A stretch of 64,000 nucleotides of DNA from Thermohalobaculum sp039805905. GTDB lineage: Bacteria; Pseudomonadota; Alphaproteobacteria; Rhodobacterales; Rhodobacteraceae. The stretch's first letter is position 1, and every line of letters begins with the position of its first letter. The notes beneath the pieces are model-generated. The model was not told the DNA's origin. It did not search any database and saw only the letters and a program-made list of their open reading frames with translations. The position numbers and the translations under genes are program-made. The DNA lies in contig JBDIVM010000007.1 of assembly GCA_039805905.1 (NCBI GenBank), forward strand, positions 1 to 64,000, given 5' to 3'. Below, piece by piece: positions 47,752 through 58,890 of this stretch.

Positions 47752-49947
47752 ATGACTACCGCGTCCGCCCGGACAGGCCGGCGCGTCGGCGTCGTCGTGC
47801 CGCTGCCATTTCCCGAGCCGCTCGACTACGCGGTGCCGGCGGGTGTGGGGGTCGGTCCCGGCGATTTCGTCGCGGTGGAGGTCGGATCGCGCCCGGTCAT
47901 CGGCGTGGTCTGGGGGCCGGGCAGCGGTGCCGTGGCCGAGTCGCGTCTGAAGCCGGTGACGGCCCGGCTCGACGTGCCGCCGCTGCCCGACGCGATGCGG
48001 CGCTTCCTCGACCGGGCCGCCGACTACACGATGACGCCGCCCGGCATGATGCTGCGGCTGGCGACCCGGGTGCCCGAGCTCGGTGCGCCTCCCCGCACCG
48101 TGACCCGCTGGAGCCTGACCCCGGCCCGGCCCGAGCGCCTGACCCCGGCCCGGTGCCGGGTGATCGGTTTTCTCGAGCAACATGGCGGGCTTGGCTTCCC
48201 CCTGGCCGAGCTCGCCCGGCAGGCGGGCGTGACGCCGTCGGTGGTGCAGGGGCTTGCGGCCGCGGGCTGCCTCGCGGCGCGCGAGGTGCCGGGCGACGCG
48301 CCCTACCCGCCGCTGTGGGGGCAGGCGATGGGGGCGCATCTCTCCGAGGCGCAGCGAACGGCCGCCGGGGTGCTGAGAGCCGACATCGCCGCCCGGCGCT
48401 TCGCCGCGACGCTGCTCAAGGGCGTGACCGGCTCGGGCAAGACCGAGGTCTATCTCGAGGCGGTGGCGGAGTGCGTCGCGCAAGGCCGGCAGGCGCTGGT
48501 GCTGCTGCCCGAGGTGGCGCTGACCCCGGGATTCCTCGCCCGGGTCGAGGCCCGCTTCGGCGCCCGCCCCGCCGAGTGGCACCACGGTGTCACCGGGGCC
48601 GAGCGAAGGCGCTGCTGGCGGGCGGTGGCCGAGGGCGGCGCGCAGCTCGTGGTCGGCGCCCGGTCGGCGCTGTTCCTGCCGTTCCGGGATCTCGGCCTGA
48701 TCGTGGTCGACGAGGAGCACGAATCGAGTTTCAAGCAGGAGGATCTCGTCCTCTACAACGCCCGCGACATGGCCGTGCTGCGCGCCTCGATCGAGGGATC
48801 GGCGGTGGTGCTGGCCTCAGCCACCCCGGCGCTCGAGAGCTGGGCCAATGCCGACAGCGGCAAGTACCGCCGCATCGACCTGCCCGAGCGCTTCGGCGCC
48901 GCGACCCTGCCCGGGATCCGGCTGGTCGACCTGCGCCGCGACCAGCCCGGCCGCGACCGCTGGATCTCGGAGCCGCTGGCCGCGGCGGCCCGGGCGCGCC
49001 TCGATGCCGGCGAGCAGGTGCTGTTCTTCCTGAACCGGCGCGGCTATGCGCCGCTGACGCTCTGCCGCGCCTGCGGCCATCATTTCGGCTGTCCCGACTG
49101 CGACGCCTGGCTGGTCACACACCGGTTCCGGGCGCAGCTCCTCTGCCATCAGTGCGGCCATACCGAGCCGGTGCCGACCGCCTGCCCGAACTGCGGCCGC
49201 GACGACCGCATCGCCGCCTGCGGGCCGGGTGTCGAGCGGCTGGCCGAGGAGGCGGCGGGCCTGTTCCCCGGCGCCCGGATCGAGATCCTGTCCTCGGACC
49301 TGATGTCCGGGCCGGAGGAGCTGAAGGCTCGCCTCGCGGCCATCGCGGCGGGCGAGGCGGACATCGTCATCGGCACCCAGATGGTCGCCAAGGGCCACAA
49401 CTTCCCGCTGCTCACCCTGGTCGGCGTGATCGATGCCGACATGGGGCTGCATGGCGGCGATCTGCGCGCGGCCGAAAGGACCTTCCAGATCCTGCATCAG
49501 GTCTCGGGCCGCGCCGGGCGGGCCGAGCGGCCCGGCACCGCGATGATCCAGACCGCGAGTCCCGACCACCCGGTGATGCGGGCGATTCTCTCGGGGGACG
49601 CCGAGGCGTTCTGGCGCGCCGAGGCCGCCGCGCGCCAGGCCGCCGGGGCGCCGCCCTACGGGCGGATGGCGGGGATCGTCGTCTCGGGTACCGACGAACC
49701 CAGGGTCTGGGAGGTGGCGAACGCCCTCGGCCGTGCCGCGCAGGTGATGGAGCGGGCGGGAGCGGAGGTGTTCGGCCCCGCACCGGCGCCGATCGCCCGG
49801 GTGCGCGGGCGCGTCCGCGTGCGTCTGCTGGTCAAGGCGCCGAAGGGTGCTCCGCTGCAGGCGGCGCTGGCGGAATGGCGGGCGGCCGTCAGGGTGCCGG
49901 CGGCGGTGCGGGTGGTGATCGACATCGACCCGCAGAGCTTCCTGTAG
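47752..49947 (+). CDS. priA: Primosomal replication protein N' (PriA helicase)
   Basis: A 731-residue 3'-5' DNA helicase for replication restart. The N-terminal DNA-binding domain (VGVVVPLPFPEPLDYAVPAG) precedes the helicase motifs: Walker A GVTGSGKTEVYLE, Walker B DEEHESSFKQ, then two zinc-binding CxxC pairs (TLCRACGHHFGCPDCDAW, LLCHQCGHTEPVPTACPNCG), and HQVSGRAGRAERPG as motif VI. ATG 47752 has a weak GGCGG upstream. It diverges from fsa across 117 bp. Confidence 0.95.
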   Translation: MTTASARTGRRVGVVVPLPFPEPLDYAVPAGVGVGPGDFVAVEVGSRPVIGVVWGPGSGAVAESRLKPVTARLDVPPLPDAMRRFLDRAADYTMTPPGMMLRLATRVPELGAPPRTVTRWSLTPARPERLTPARCRVIGFLEQHGGLGFPLAELARQAGVTPSVVQGLAAAGCLAAREVPGDAPYPPLWGQAMGAHLSEAQRTAAGVLRADIAARRFAATLLKGVTGSGKTEVYLEAVAECVAQGRQALVLLPEVALTPGFLARVEARFGARPAEWHHGVTGAERRRCWRAVAEGGAQLVVGARSALFLPFRDLGLIVVDEEHESSFKQEDLVLYNARDMAVLRASIEGSAVVLASATPALESWANADSGKYRRIDLPERFGAATLPGIRLVDLRRDQPGRDRWISEPLAAAARARLDAGEQVLFFLNRRGYAPLTLCRACGHHFGCPDCDAWLVTHRFRAQLLCHQCGHTEPVPTACPNCGRDDRIAACGPGVERLAEEAAGLFPGARIEILSSDLMSGPEELKARLAAIAAGEADIVIGTQMVAKGHNFPLLTLVGVIDADMGLHGGDLRAAERTFQILHQVSGRAGRAERPGTAMIQTASPDHPVMRAILSGDAEAFWRAEAAARQAAGAPPYGRMAGIVVSGTDEPRVWEVANALGRAAQVMERAGAEVFGPAPAPIARVRGRVRVRLLVKAPKGAPLQAALAEWRAAVRVPAAVRVVIDIDPQSFL

Positions 49948-50037
49948 GCGCCACGCATCGGCGCGCTCCGCAAGATCCGGGTCGCGGCCGGCCTCTGCAC
50001 GCTCCATCCTCGGGGGGTCCGAAGCAAGGAGCCGCCC

Positions 50038-50511
50038 ATGCCCCGCACCGTCCGTTTCACCGCGATCCCGACCGAGACCGCCCGCGCCTGGCGCAACGGC
50101 GCACCCGACGCGAACGGCCAGCCGGCCGAGCGCGCCATCTCCGACGGCGGCGGCAATCCCTGCCGCCACTGTCTCGACGACATTCCCGCCGGCGAGGCGA
50201 TGCTGATTCTCGCCCACCGGCCGTTCCCGGTGCTGCAGCCCTATGCGGAGACCGGGCCGATCTTCCTCTGCGCCCGCGACTGCCCGCGCTGGGAGGGCGA
50301 GGGCCTGCCGCCGGTCCTCACCCGCCGCCCGGCCTATCTCGTCAGGGGCTACGGGGCGAACGACCGGATCGCCTATGGCACCGGACGGATCCTGGACAAC
50401 GGCGCGCTCGCCGCGGGCGCCGCCGCGCTCTTCGACGACCCGCGCGTCGCCTATGGCCATGTGCGCTCGGCGACCAACACCTGCTACACCTGCCGGATCG
50501 ACCCGGCCTGA
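50038..50511 (+). CDS. DUF1203 family protein
   Basis: A 157-residue protein of the DUF1203 family. It has CRHCLDDI, an FLCARDCPRW motif, PAYLVRGYGANDRIAYGTG, and ends in NTCYTCRIDP. The paired cysteines suggest metal binding. Function unknown. It is 90 bp behind priA and 275 bp ahead of the ATP synthase operon. A GGAGCC sequence near 50029-50034 is the ribosome binding site. Confidence 0.85.
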   Translation: MPRTVRFTAIPTETARAWRNGAPDANGQPAERAISDGGGNPCRHCLDDIPAGEAMLILAHRPFPVLQPYAETGPIFLCARDCPRWEGEGLPPVLTRRPAYLVRGYGANDRIAYGTGRILDNGALAAGAAALFDDPRVAYGHVRSATNTCYTCRIDPA

Positions 50512-50786
50512 CCTGCCGGAGGGCGACTCCGCGCTGCGAAACGGGGTGTTCTGCGACGATGTGCCCGCCGCCTGCGCCCGGATTCTCCTTCACACGCACC
50601 GGCCTCTCGGCCAGAACGTCTCGCGGCGCGCGGGCGCTGTCAGACGGTGTTGCATGCGCGGGCACCCTATGATAGCGAAGCGGCGCGCCAACCGGGGGGC
50701 CTGTCCGGCAACGGAATCCTCATCGGAACTGAGTGTTGAGAACGCAGCCCGGCCGTCCGGACCGGGCCAGATCGGGAAGGCGGAAC

Positions 50787-51346
50787 GTGTCCGATTCTTC
50801 ATCCCTTTCGTCGAGCGCCGCCGGCCGGTATGCGACCGCCCTTTTCGACCTCGCCGGCGAGGGCGGGGCGCTCGAGCAGACCGAGCGCGACATGGCTTCA
50901 CTCGGCGAGGCCCTGGAAGCGAGCGGCGATCTCAGGGCCCTGATCTCGTCGCCGATCTACTCCCGCGACGAGCAGAACCGCGCCATGGCCGCTGTCGCCG
51001 GGGCAATGGGCCTGTCGCCGCTGGTCACCAACCTCGTCGGCCTGATGGCGTCGAAGCGCCGGCTCTTTGTGCTGGGCGAGGTGATCGACATCTTCGCCCG
51101 CCTGATGGCCGAGCACCGCGGCGAGGTGACCGCCGAGGTGACCGCGGCGCGCGCGCTGTCCGACATGCAGCGCGACAGCCTGGTCGCGACGCTGAAGAAG
51201 GCCATCGGCCGCGAGATCAAACTGAATGTGACCGTCGATGAGAAGATCATCGGCGGTCTCGTCGTCAAGATGGGCTCGAAGATGATCGACACCTCGATCC
51301 GCTCGAAGCTCGCATCGCTGCAGAATGCCATGAGAGAGGTCGGGTG

Positions 51347-51347
<1 letters not shown>
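50787..51347 (+). CDS. atpH: F1 ATP synthase delta subunit
   Basis: A 186-residue delta (OSCP) subunit. AAGRYATALFDLAGEGGAL is the N-terminal domain start; KIIGGLVVKMGSKMIDTSIRSKL near the C-terminus is the family signature. It links F1 to the stator stalk. GTG 50787 is chosen: it follows GGGAAGGCGGAAC and gives the family's usual length. The TGA stop shares a base with the atpA ATG. It heads the atpHAGDC operon. Confidence 0.93.
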
Positions 51348-52885
<1,538 letters not shown>

Positions 52886-52913
52886 GGCGCGTGACGGAGA
52901 GGAGCCCGGGCGC

Positions 52914-53789
52914 ATGCCGAGCCTCAAGGACCTGAAGAACCGGATCAACTCGGTCAAGTCGACCCGGAAGATCACCAGCGCGATGAAGATGGTCGCGGCT
53001 GCCAAGCTGCGCCGGGCGCAGGAGGCAGCCGAGGCGGCCCGGCCCTATGCCGAGCGGATGGACCATGTGCTGGCCAATCTCGCCCGCGCCGCCCGGGGCA
53101 GCCAGACGGCGCCCAAGTTGCTGCGCGGGACAGGGGCCGAGCGGGTGCACCTGCTGGTCGTGGCCACCGCCGAGCGCGGCCTCTGCGGCGGCTTCAACTC
53201 GACGATCGTGCGGCTCGCCAAGAGCCACGCGCAGCGGCTGCTGGGCGAGGGCAAGGAGATCAAGATCCTGACCATCGGCAAGAAGGGCCGCGAGCAGCTT
53301 CGCCGCGACTACGCGAAGTACTTCGTCGCCCATGTCGACCTGAGCCAGGTCCGCCGGGTCGGCTATGCCAACGCCCAGACGGTCGCCGAGGACATCATCG
53401 CCCGCTTCGAGGCCGGCGAGTTCGACGTGGCCACCCTGTTCTACAATGAGTTCAGGTCGGTGATCAGCCAGATTCCGACCGCGCAGCGCCTGATCCCCGC
53501 ATCGGCCGGCAAGGACGAGGAAGCGGGGGCGGCCGTCAACTACGAATACGAGCCCGACGAGGACGAGATCCTCGCCGACCTGCTGCCGCAGAACCTGGCC
53601 GTGCAGATCTTTCGCGGGCTCCTGGAGAACGGCGCCTCGGAGCAGGGTGCGCGGATGTCTGCCATGGACAACGCCACCCGCAACGCCGGCGACATGATCG
53701 ACCGCCTGACCATCCAGTACAACCGCTCGCGTCAGGCCGCGATCACCAAGGAACTGATCGAGATCATTTCGGGCGCCGAGGCGCTCTGA
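52914..53789 (+). CDS. atpG: F1 ATP synthase gamma subunit
   Basis: A 291-residue central-shaft subunit. The N-terminal helix PSLKDLKNRINSVKSTRKIT and SAMKMVAAAKLRRAQ, and the C-terminal helix SAMDNATRNAGDMIDRLTIQYNRSRQAAITKELIEI-type region, are characteristic; the latter ends in the ISGAEAL tail. It rotates inside the alpha3beta3 ring. It starts 28 bp after atpA and ends 19 bp before atpD. Confidence 0.96.
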   Translation: MPSLKDLKNRINSVKSTRKITSAMKMVAAAKLRRAQEAAEAARPYAERMDHVLANLARAARGSQTAPKLLRGTGAERVHLLVVATAERGLCGGFNSTIVRLAKSHAQRLLGEGKEIKILTIGKKGREQLRRDYAKYFVAHVDLSQVRRVGYANAQTVAEDIIARFEAGEFDVATLFYNEFRSVISQIPTAQRLIPASAGKDEEAGAAVNYEYEPDEDEILADLLPQNLAVQIFRGLLENGASEQGARMSAMDNATRNAGDMIDRLTIQYNRSRQAAITKELIEIISGAEAL

Positions 53790-53808
53790 CCGACCCAAGG
53801 AGACGGAC

Positions 53809-55233
<1,425 letters not shown>

Positions 55234-55234
55234 C

Positions 55235-55429
55235 ATGGCGACGGCCGGCACGCTCGACCTGGCGGACTGCATCAACGAGGTCTGCCCCTGGTCCGGCAAG
55301 CCGGTCGCGGCCGACAGCCTGACGCTGTACCGCGGCCGGGTGGTCGGGTTCTGCAACCCGGGCTGCCGCGACAAGTTCGAGAAGGCCGCGACCATGTTCG
55401 AGTCGGCGCTGGCCGGCAGAGAGGACTGA
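55235..55429 (+). CDS. Small four-cysteine YHS/TRASH-like protein inside the F1 operon
   Basis: A 64-residue soluble protein with C12, C17, C40 and C44. The sequence CPWSGKPVAAD, then LYRGRVVGFCNPGCRDKFEKA, follows the YHS/TRASH pattern (CP..G.PV, Y.G..Y.FC...C...F), a fold that binds metal via cysteines. ATG 55235 is 1 bp after the atpD stop and the stop is 1 bp before atpC, so it is translated with the ATP synthase subunits. It is not a known subunit. Possible roles are zinc/copper sensing or F1 assembly; both are inferences. Confidence 0.85.
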   Translation: MATAGTLDLADCINEVCPWSGKPVAADSLTLYRGRVVGFCNPGCRDKFEKAATMFESALAGRED

Positions 55430-55430
55430 G

Positions 55431-55829
55431 ATGGCAGAGACGCTCACCTTCGAGCTCGTGAGCCCCGAGCGCAAGCTCGCCTCGGCCGAGGCCGAGGCGG
55501 TGACCATCCCGGGAATGATGGGTGACCTGACGGCCATGGCCAACCATGCGCCGTTCCTGACCAATCTGCGCCCGGGCTTCGTCGTGGTCCGCAATGGCAG
55601 CGCCGAGGAAAGCTACTTCGTCACCGGCGGATTTGCCGAGATCTCGCAGAACACGGTCTCGGTGCTGGCCGAGGAGGCCGTCGAGCGGGCGAGCGTGAAC
55701 CGCGGCTATATCGAGGGCAAGCTCGCCGAGGCCGAGCAGGCGCTGGCGACTGCAATCGCCAGCCGCAAGCAGGCGGCGCTTCAGAAAGTCAACGATCTGA
55801 AAGCCCTGCAGGGACAGATCCCGGGCTGA
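55431..55829 (+). CDS. atpC: F1 ATP synthase epsilon subunit
   Basis: A 132-residue epsilon subunit. TLTFELVSPERKLASAEAEAV and VTIPGMMGDLTAMANHAPFLTNL form the N-terminal beta-sandwich start; FVTGGFAEISQNTVSVLAEEA is the second conserved stretch. A short C-terminal helix (KQAALQKVNDL) ends the protein. It couples F1 to the c-ring and inhibits ATP hydrolysis. It closes the operon and is convergent with rppH. Confidence 0.94.
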   Translation: MAETLTFELVSPERKLASAEAEAVTIPGMMGDLTAMANHAPFLTNLRPGFVVVRNGSAEESYFVTGGFAEISQNTVSVLAEEAVERASVNRGYIEGKLAEAEQALATAIASRKQAALQKVNDLKALQGQIPG

Positions 55830-55874
55830 ACGCGCCCTGCCGCGGCCGATACGGGCTGCGCCGGCCGGTCCGCG

Positions 55875-56384
55875 CTATTCGGCGCGCCGCTGGAGCAGGT
55901 CCGCAAACTCGGCGAAGACCCGCGCATAGGTGTCGCGCTTGAACGGAACGATCCGGTCGATGAGCTCGGCCGGGGCCATCCATGCCCAGACACTGAATTC
56001 GGGATCGCCGGAGGAAATGTTGATCTCGTCATCGCTGCCGGCGAAGCGCAGCGCAAACCAGCGCTGGGTCTGGCCGCGGAAGCGGCCGCCCCAGAGCTTC
56101 GGCACAAGGTCGCGGGGCAGATCGTAGGAAATCCACGCCGCGCTTTCGCGCAGCACCTCGACCCGGCCCGGGGGAATCCCGGTCTCCTCGCCCAGTTCGC
56201 GCAGCGCCGCCTCGCGCGGCGTCTCGCCCCGGTCTATGCCGCCCTGCGGCATCTGCCAGGCATCGAAGCTGCTGTCGATGCGCTGGCCGGCGAAGACCCG
56301 TCCCGCAGGATTCAGGACCATCAGCCCGACGCAGGGCCGGTAGGGCAGCGAATCGACAGCCATCGTGCGCGGGGAGCGTGCCAT
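55875..56384 (-). CDS. rppH: RNA pyrophosphohydrolase (Nudix)
   Basis: A 169-residue Nudix enzyme. The Nudix box spans residues 48-70 (starts GGIDRGETPREAA, then LRELGEETGI) and has all canonical Glu residues. YRPCVGLMVLNPAGRVFAGQR at the start and WQMPQGG are typical of RppH, which removes pyrophosphate from mRNA 5' ends to begin decay. An alternative start at M8 is possible. It is convergent with atpC and downstream of ctpA. Confidence 0.93.
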   Translation of the reverse strand: MARSPRTMAVDSLPYRPCVGLMVLNPAGRVFAGQRIDSSFDAWQMPQGGIDRGETPREAALRELGEETGIPPGRVEVLRESAAWISYDLPRDLVPKLWGGRFRGQTQRWFALRFAGSDDEINISSGDPEFSVWAWMAPAELIDRIVPFKRDTYARVFAEFADLLQRRAE

Positions 56385-56437
56385 CGGTCAGTGGCTCGGA
56401 ACCGGGGCGCATCTGCCGATCCGCCCCGCTGGGACCA

Positions 56438-57763
56438 TCACTTGCCCTGCGTGTCGTAGATCGAGAGCCCGGCGAGGAGGTCGAGCGCAAACGCAAGCTG
56501 GAAGTCCTCCTGACGGAGCTTCGCCGTTGCTTCGTGGCGAGCCCGCTCCTCCTCGAGCTGGCGTCGCTCGTCGTCGGAGAGTTCGCTCTCCAGACGGCCG
56601 CGCAAATCCGCTTCCGACCGGGCGAACCGGTTGGTCTCGGGAGCTTCCTCGCCGTCGCCGATCTTGCGCTCCTGCACCAGGATGTCCGGCTCGATGCCCA
56701 GAGCCTGGATCGAACGTCCGGAAGGAGTGTAGTAGCGGGCCGTGGTCAGCTTCATTGCACCCTTGTCGCCAAGCTGCATCACCGTCTGCACCGACCCCTT
56801 CCCGAAGGTCTTGGCACCGAGCAGGATCGCGCGCCGCTGGTCTTGCAGCGCTCCCGCGACGATCTCGGACGCCGAGGCCGAGCCCTCGTTGATCAGCACG
56901 ACGATCGGCCTCCCGCCCGTCAGGTCGCCGGTCTTGGCATTCACGCGGTCGGCCTCTTCGAGGTCGCGGCCGCGCGTCGAGACGATCTCGCCGGCGTCGA
57001 GGAACGCATCGGCAACCTCGATCGCCTGGGAGAGCAGACCGCCCGGGTTGTTGCGCAGGTCGACGACGTAGCCCTTGATCCTGTCTTCGCCGATCTTCTC
57101 CTTCATCTCGGCGATCCCTTCCCTGAGGTTCTGCGCCGTCTGCTCGTTGAAGGTGGTGATGCGGAGGACGCCGACATCCCCCTCGGCCCGCGCGCGGACG
57201 GCGCGGATCTTGATCACGTCGCGGGTGATCTTGACGTCGAACGGCTCTTCCGAACCCTCGCGGGTCACGGTGATGTTGATCTCCGAGCCGACCGGGCCGC
57301 GCATCTTGTCCACCGCGTCCGAAAGGGTGAGGCCAAGCACCGACTCGCCGTCGATATGCGTGATGTAGTCCCCGGACAGCAATCCCGCCCGCGCCGCGGG
57401 GGTGTCGTCGATCGGCGAGACCACCTTGACGAAGCCATTCTCCATGGTCACCTCGATCCCGAGGCCGCCGAACTCGCCCTTGGTCTGCTCGCGCATGTCG
57501 GCGAAATTCTCGGGCGGCAGATATGCCGAGTGCGGATCGAGCGAGGCGAGCATGCCGTTGATCGCCGCCTCGATCAGCTTCTGTTCGTCAACCGGTTCGA
57601 CATAGGCGACACGGACCCGTTCGAAGATGTCGCCGAAGAGGTCGAGATACTCGTAGGTCTTCTTCGCGGAATTCTCCTGCGCTGCCGTTGTTGCGACGAG
57701 CTGGGGGATCATCGCGCCCAGCGCCACGCCCGCTAACAGGGCGACCACCGTCTTGCGCATCAT
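56438..57763 (-). CDS. ctpA: C-terminal processing peptidase (CtpA/S41)
   Basis: A 441-residue periplasmic protease. A signal peptide (residues 1-29) starts MMRKTVVALLAGVALG. A PDZ domain (GGLGIEVTMENGFVKVVSP, DTPAARAGLLSGDYITHIDG) precedes the S41 catalytic core: VVDLRNNPGGLL, INEGSASASEIVAG (Ser nucleophile) and TFGKGSVQTV (Lys). It trims C-termini of envelope proteins. ATG 57763 is preferred as it overlaps the envC stop (ATGA). It works beside the EnvC-like activator in the same operon. Confidence 0.93.
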   Translation of the reverse strand: MMRKTVVALLAGVALGAMIPQLVATTAAQENSAKKTYEYLDLFGDIFERVRVAYVEPVDEQKLIEAAINGMLASLDPHSAYLPPENFADMREQTKGEFGGLGIEVTMENGFVKVVSPIDDTPAARAGLLSGDYITHIDGESVLGLTLSDAVDKMRGPVGSEINITVTREGSEEPFDVKITRDVIKIRAVRARAEGDVGVLRITTFNEQTAQNLREGIAEMKEKIGEDRIKGYVVDLRNNPGGLLSQAIEVADAFLDAGEIVSTRGRDLEEADRVNAKTGDLTGGRPIVVLINEGSASASEIVAGALQDQRRAILLGAKTFGKGSVQTVMQLGDKGAMKLTTARYYTPSGRSIQALGIEPDILVQERKIGDGEEAPETNRFARSEADLRGRLESELSDDERRQLEEERARHEATAKLRQEDFQLAFALDLLAGLSIYDTQGK

Positions 57764-58890
57764 CGACTTGCCTCGCTTTTGACTGGCTCGAACCATTCTG
57801 CCGGGTCCAGGGGGGCTCCCGACTGCCTCAGCTCAAGATAGATCGTTTCGGTCCGGAACGGACCTTCTTGTATCACACCATCACGCAGAATTTCATCATC
57901 CGATGGGAGATTGCCACCGAGATCGCCCAGTTTTTCTCCCGCAAGCACAACCTCGCCCGCCTCGCGCTCGACCTGCGCAAGACCGGCGATCACCAGAAGA
58001 TAGCCGCTCGCGGGCTCGAGCACCACGATGTGCCCGTAGTCGATCAGCGGCCCGGCAAAGCGAACGGTCCCGTCCCAGGGTGCGGTCACCTGCGCGAAGG
58101 CGGGCGCGGTCACCGACCAGCCATGGCCGGGGCGGCCCCAGGGGTCCGGCTGGCCGAAGCCGGCAGTGACCTCTCCGGCCACTGGCAGCGGCGCCCGCCC
58201 GGGCAGCCCGCCGGCGGCCGGAGGGATTTCCGCGCCCGCAAGCTCCCCGGAGAGATCCGACAGGCTCCGCGCGCGATCCCGCGCGCTCTCGGCCTGTTGC
58301 CGCAGCATGCCGCGCGTGGCGAGGCCGGCGCGGTCGCGGCGGCCGAGCGCGTCGGCGGTCGCGGCGCGGAGCTCCTGCAGCGCTGCCAGCGCCGTGCGCG
58401 CCGCGTCCCGCGCCTCCTCCTCGCGGCTCCGCAGGTCGCGCAACGTGTCGAGGCGGCCGGTCAGGTCGGAGACGCGGCGCTCGATCTCCGGCGTCACGCC
58501 GGCCATGAGCATTGCGGCCCGCGTTGCCTCCAGGGGTCCGCCGCGCACGGCGAGCAGCGCCGACGAGGGGGCGCGCGAGATCGACTGCAGCGCCGAGAGG
58601 AGCGCGGCGAGGCGACCGGCATCGGCGTCGATCCGGTCGGTCAGCGACCGTTCCTCGGCCGTCAGCGCCCGCAGTGCCGCCCGCAGCGCCGCCAGGGCTG
58701 CCTCGTGCGCCGTCACCGCCCGGCCGAGGGCGTCGAGGCGCATGTCTTCGGCCTGCGCCGCGTCGAGCAGCGTGCCCGCCCGGGCGAGCATGTCGCGGGC
58801 ATGCACGAGATCGCCGGTGGCATCCGGCCGTGCAGGGGCAGAGAGGCAAAGGGCGCCCAGTGCGACACAGGCCGCCCGAATCCGCTTCAC
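57760..58890 (-). CDS. envC: Murein hydrolase activator EnvC-like (degenerate LytM)
   Basis: A 376-residue exported protein. Signal peptide (residues 1-20, ending LSAPARPD), a long Ala/Leu/Arg coiled coil (about 25-215) and a C-terminal LytM/M23-type domain. The zinc-ligand histidines of active LytM are not conserved: the first motif reads RPGHGWSV and the GHIVVLEPASGYLLVIAG strand lacks the usual HGxxxxxxYxHL. This is what is expected of EnvC, a non-enzymatic activator of amidases at the division site. GTG 58890 overlaps the gpmI stop by 4 bases (GTGA). Confidence 0.85.
   Translation of the reverse strand: MKRIRAACVALGALCLSAPARPDATGDLVHARDMLARAGTLLDAAQAEDMRLDALGRAVTAHEAALAALRAALRALTAEERSLTDRIDADAGRLAALLSALQSISRAPSSALLAVRGGPLEATRAAMLMAGVTPEIERRVSDLTGRLDTLRDLRSREEEARDAARTALAALQELRAATADALGRRDRAGLATRGMLRQQAESARDRARSLSDLSGELAGAEIPPAAGGLPGRAPLPVAGEVTAGFGQPDPWGRPGHGWSVTAPAFAQVTAPWDGTVRFAGPLIDYGHIVVLEPASGYLLVIAGLAQVEREAGEVVLAGEKLGDLGGNLPSDDEILRDGVIQEGPFRTETIYLELRQSGAPLDPAEWFEPVKSEASR

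Noticed and set aside
50645..50673. TATGAT (50668-50673) as -10 box of the ATP synthase operon
   Set aside because: The -10 is good, but no acceptable -35 box occurs at 16-18 bp. The operon promoter may be here, but the sequence alone does not show it.
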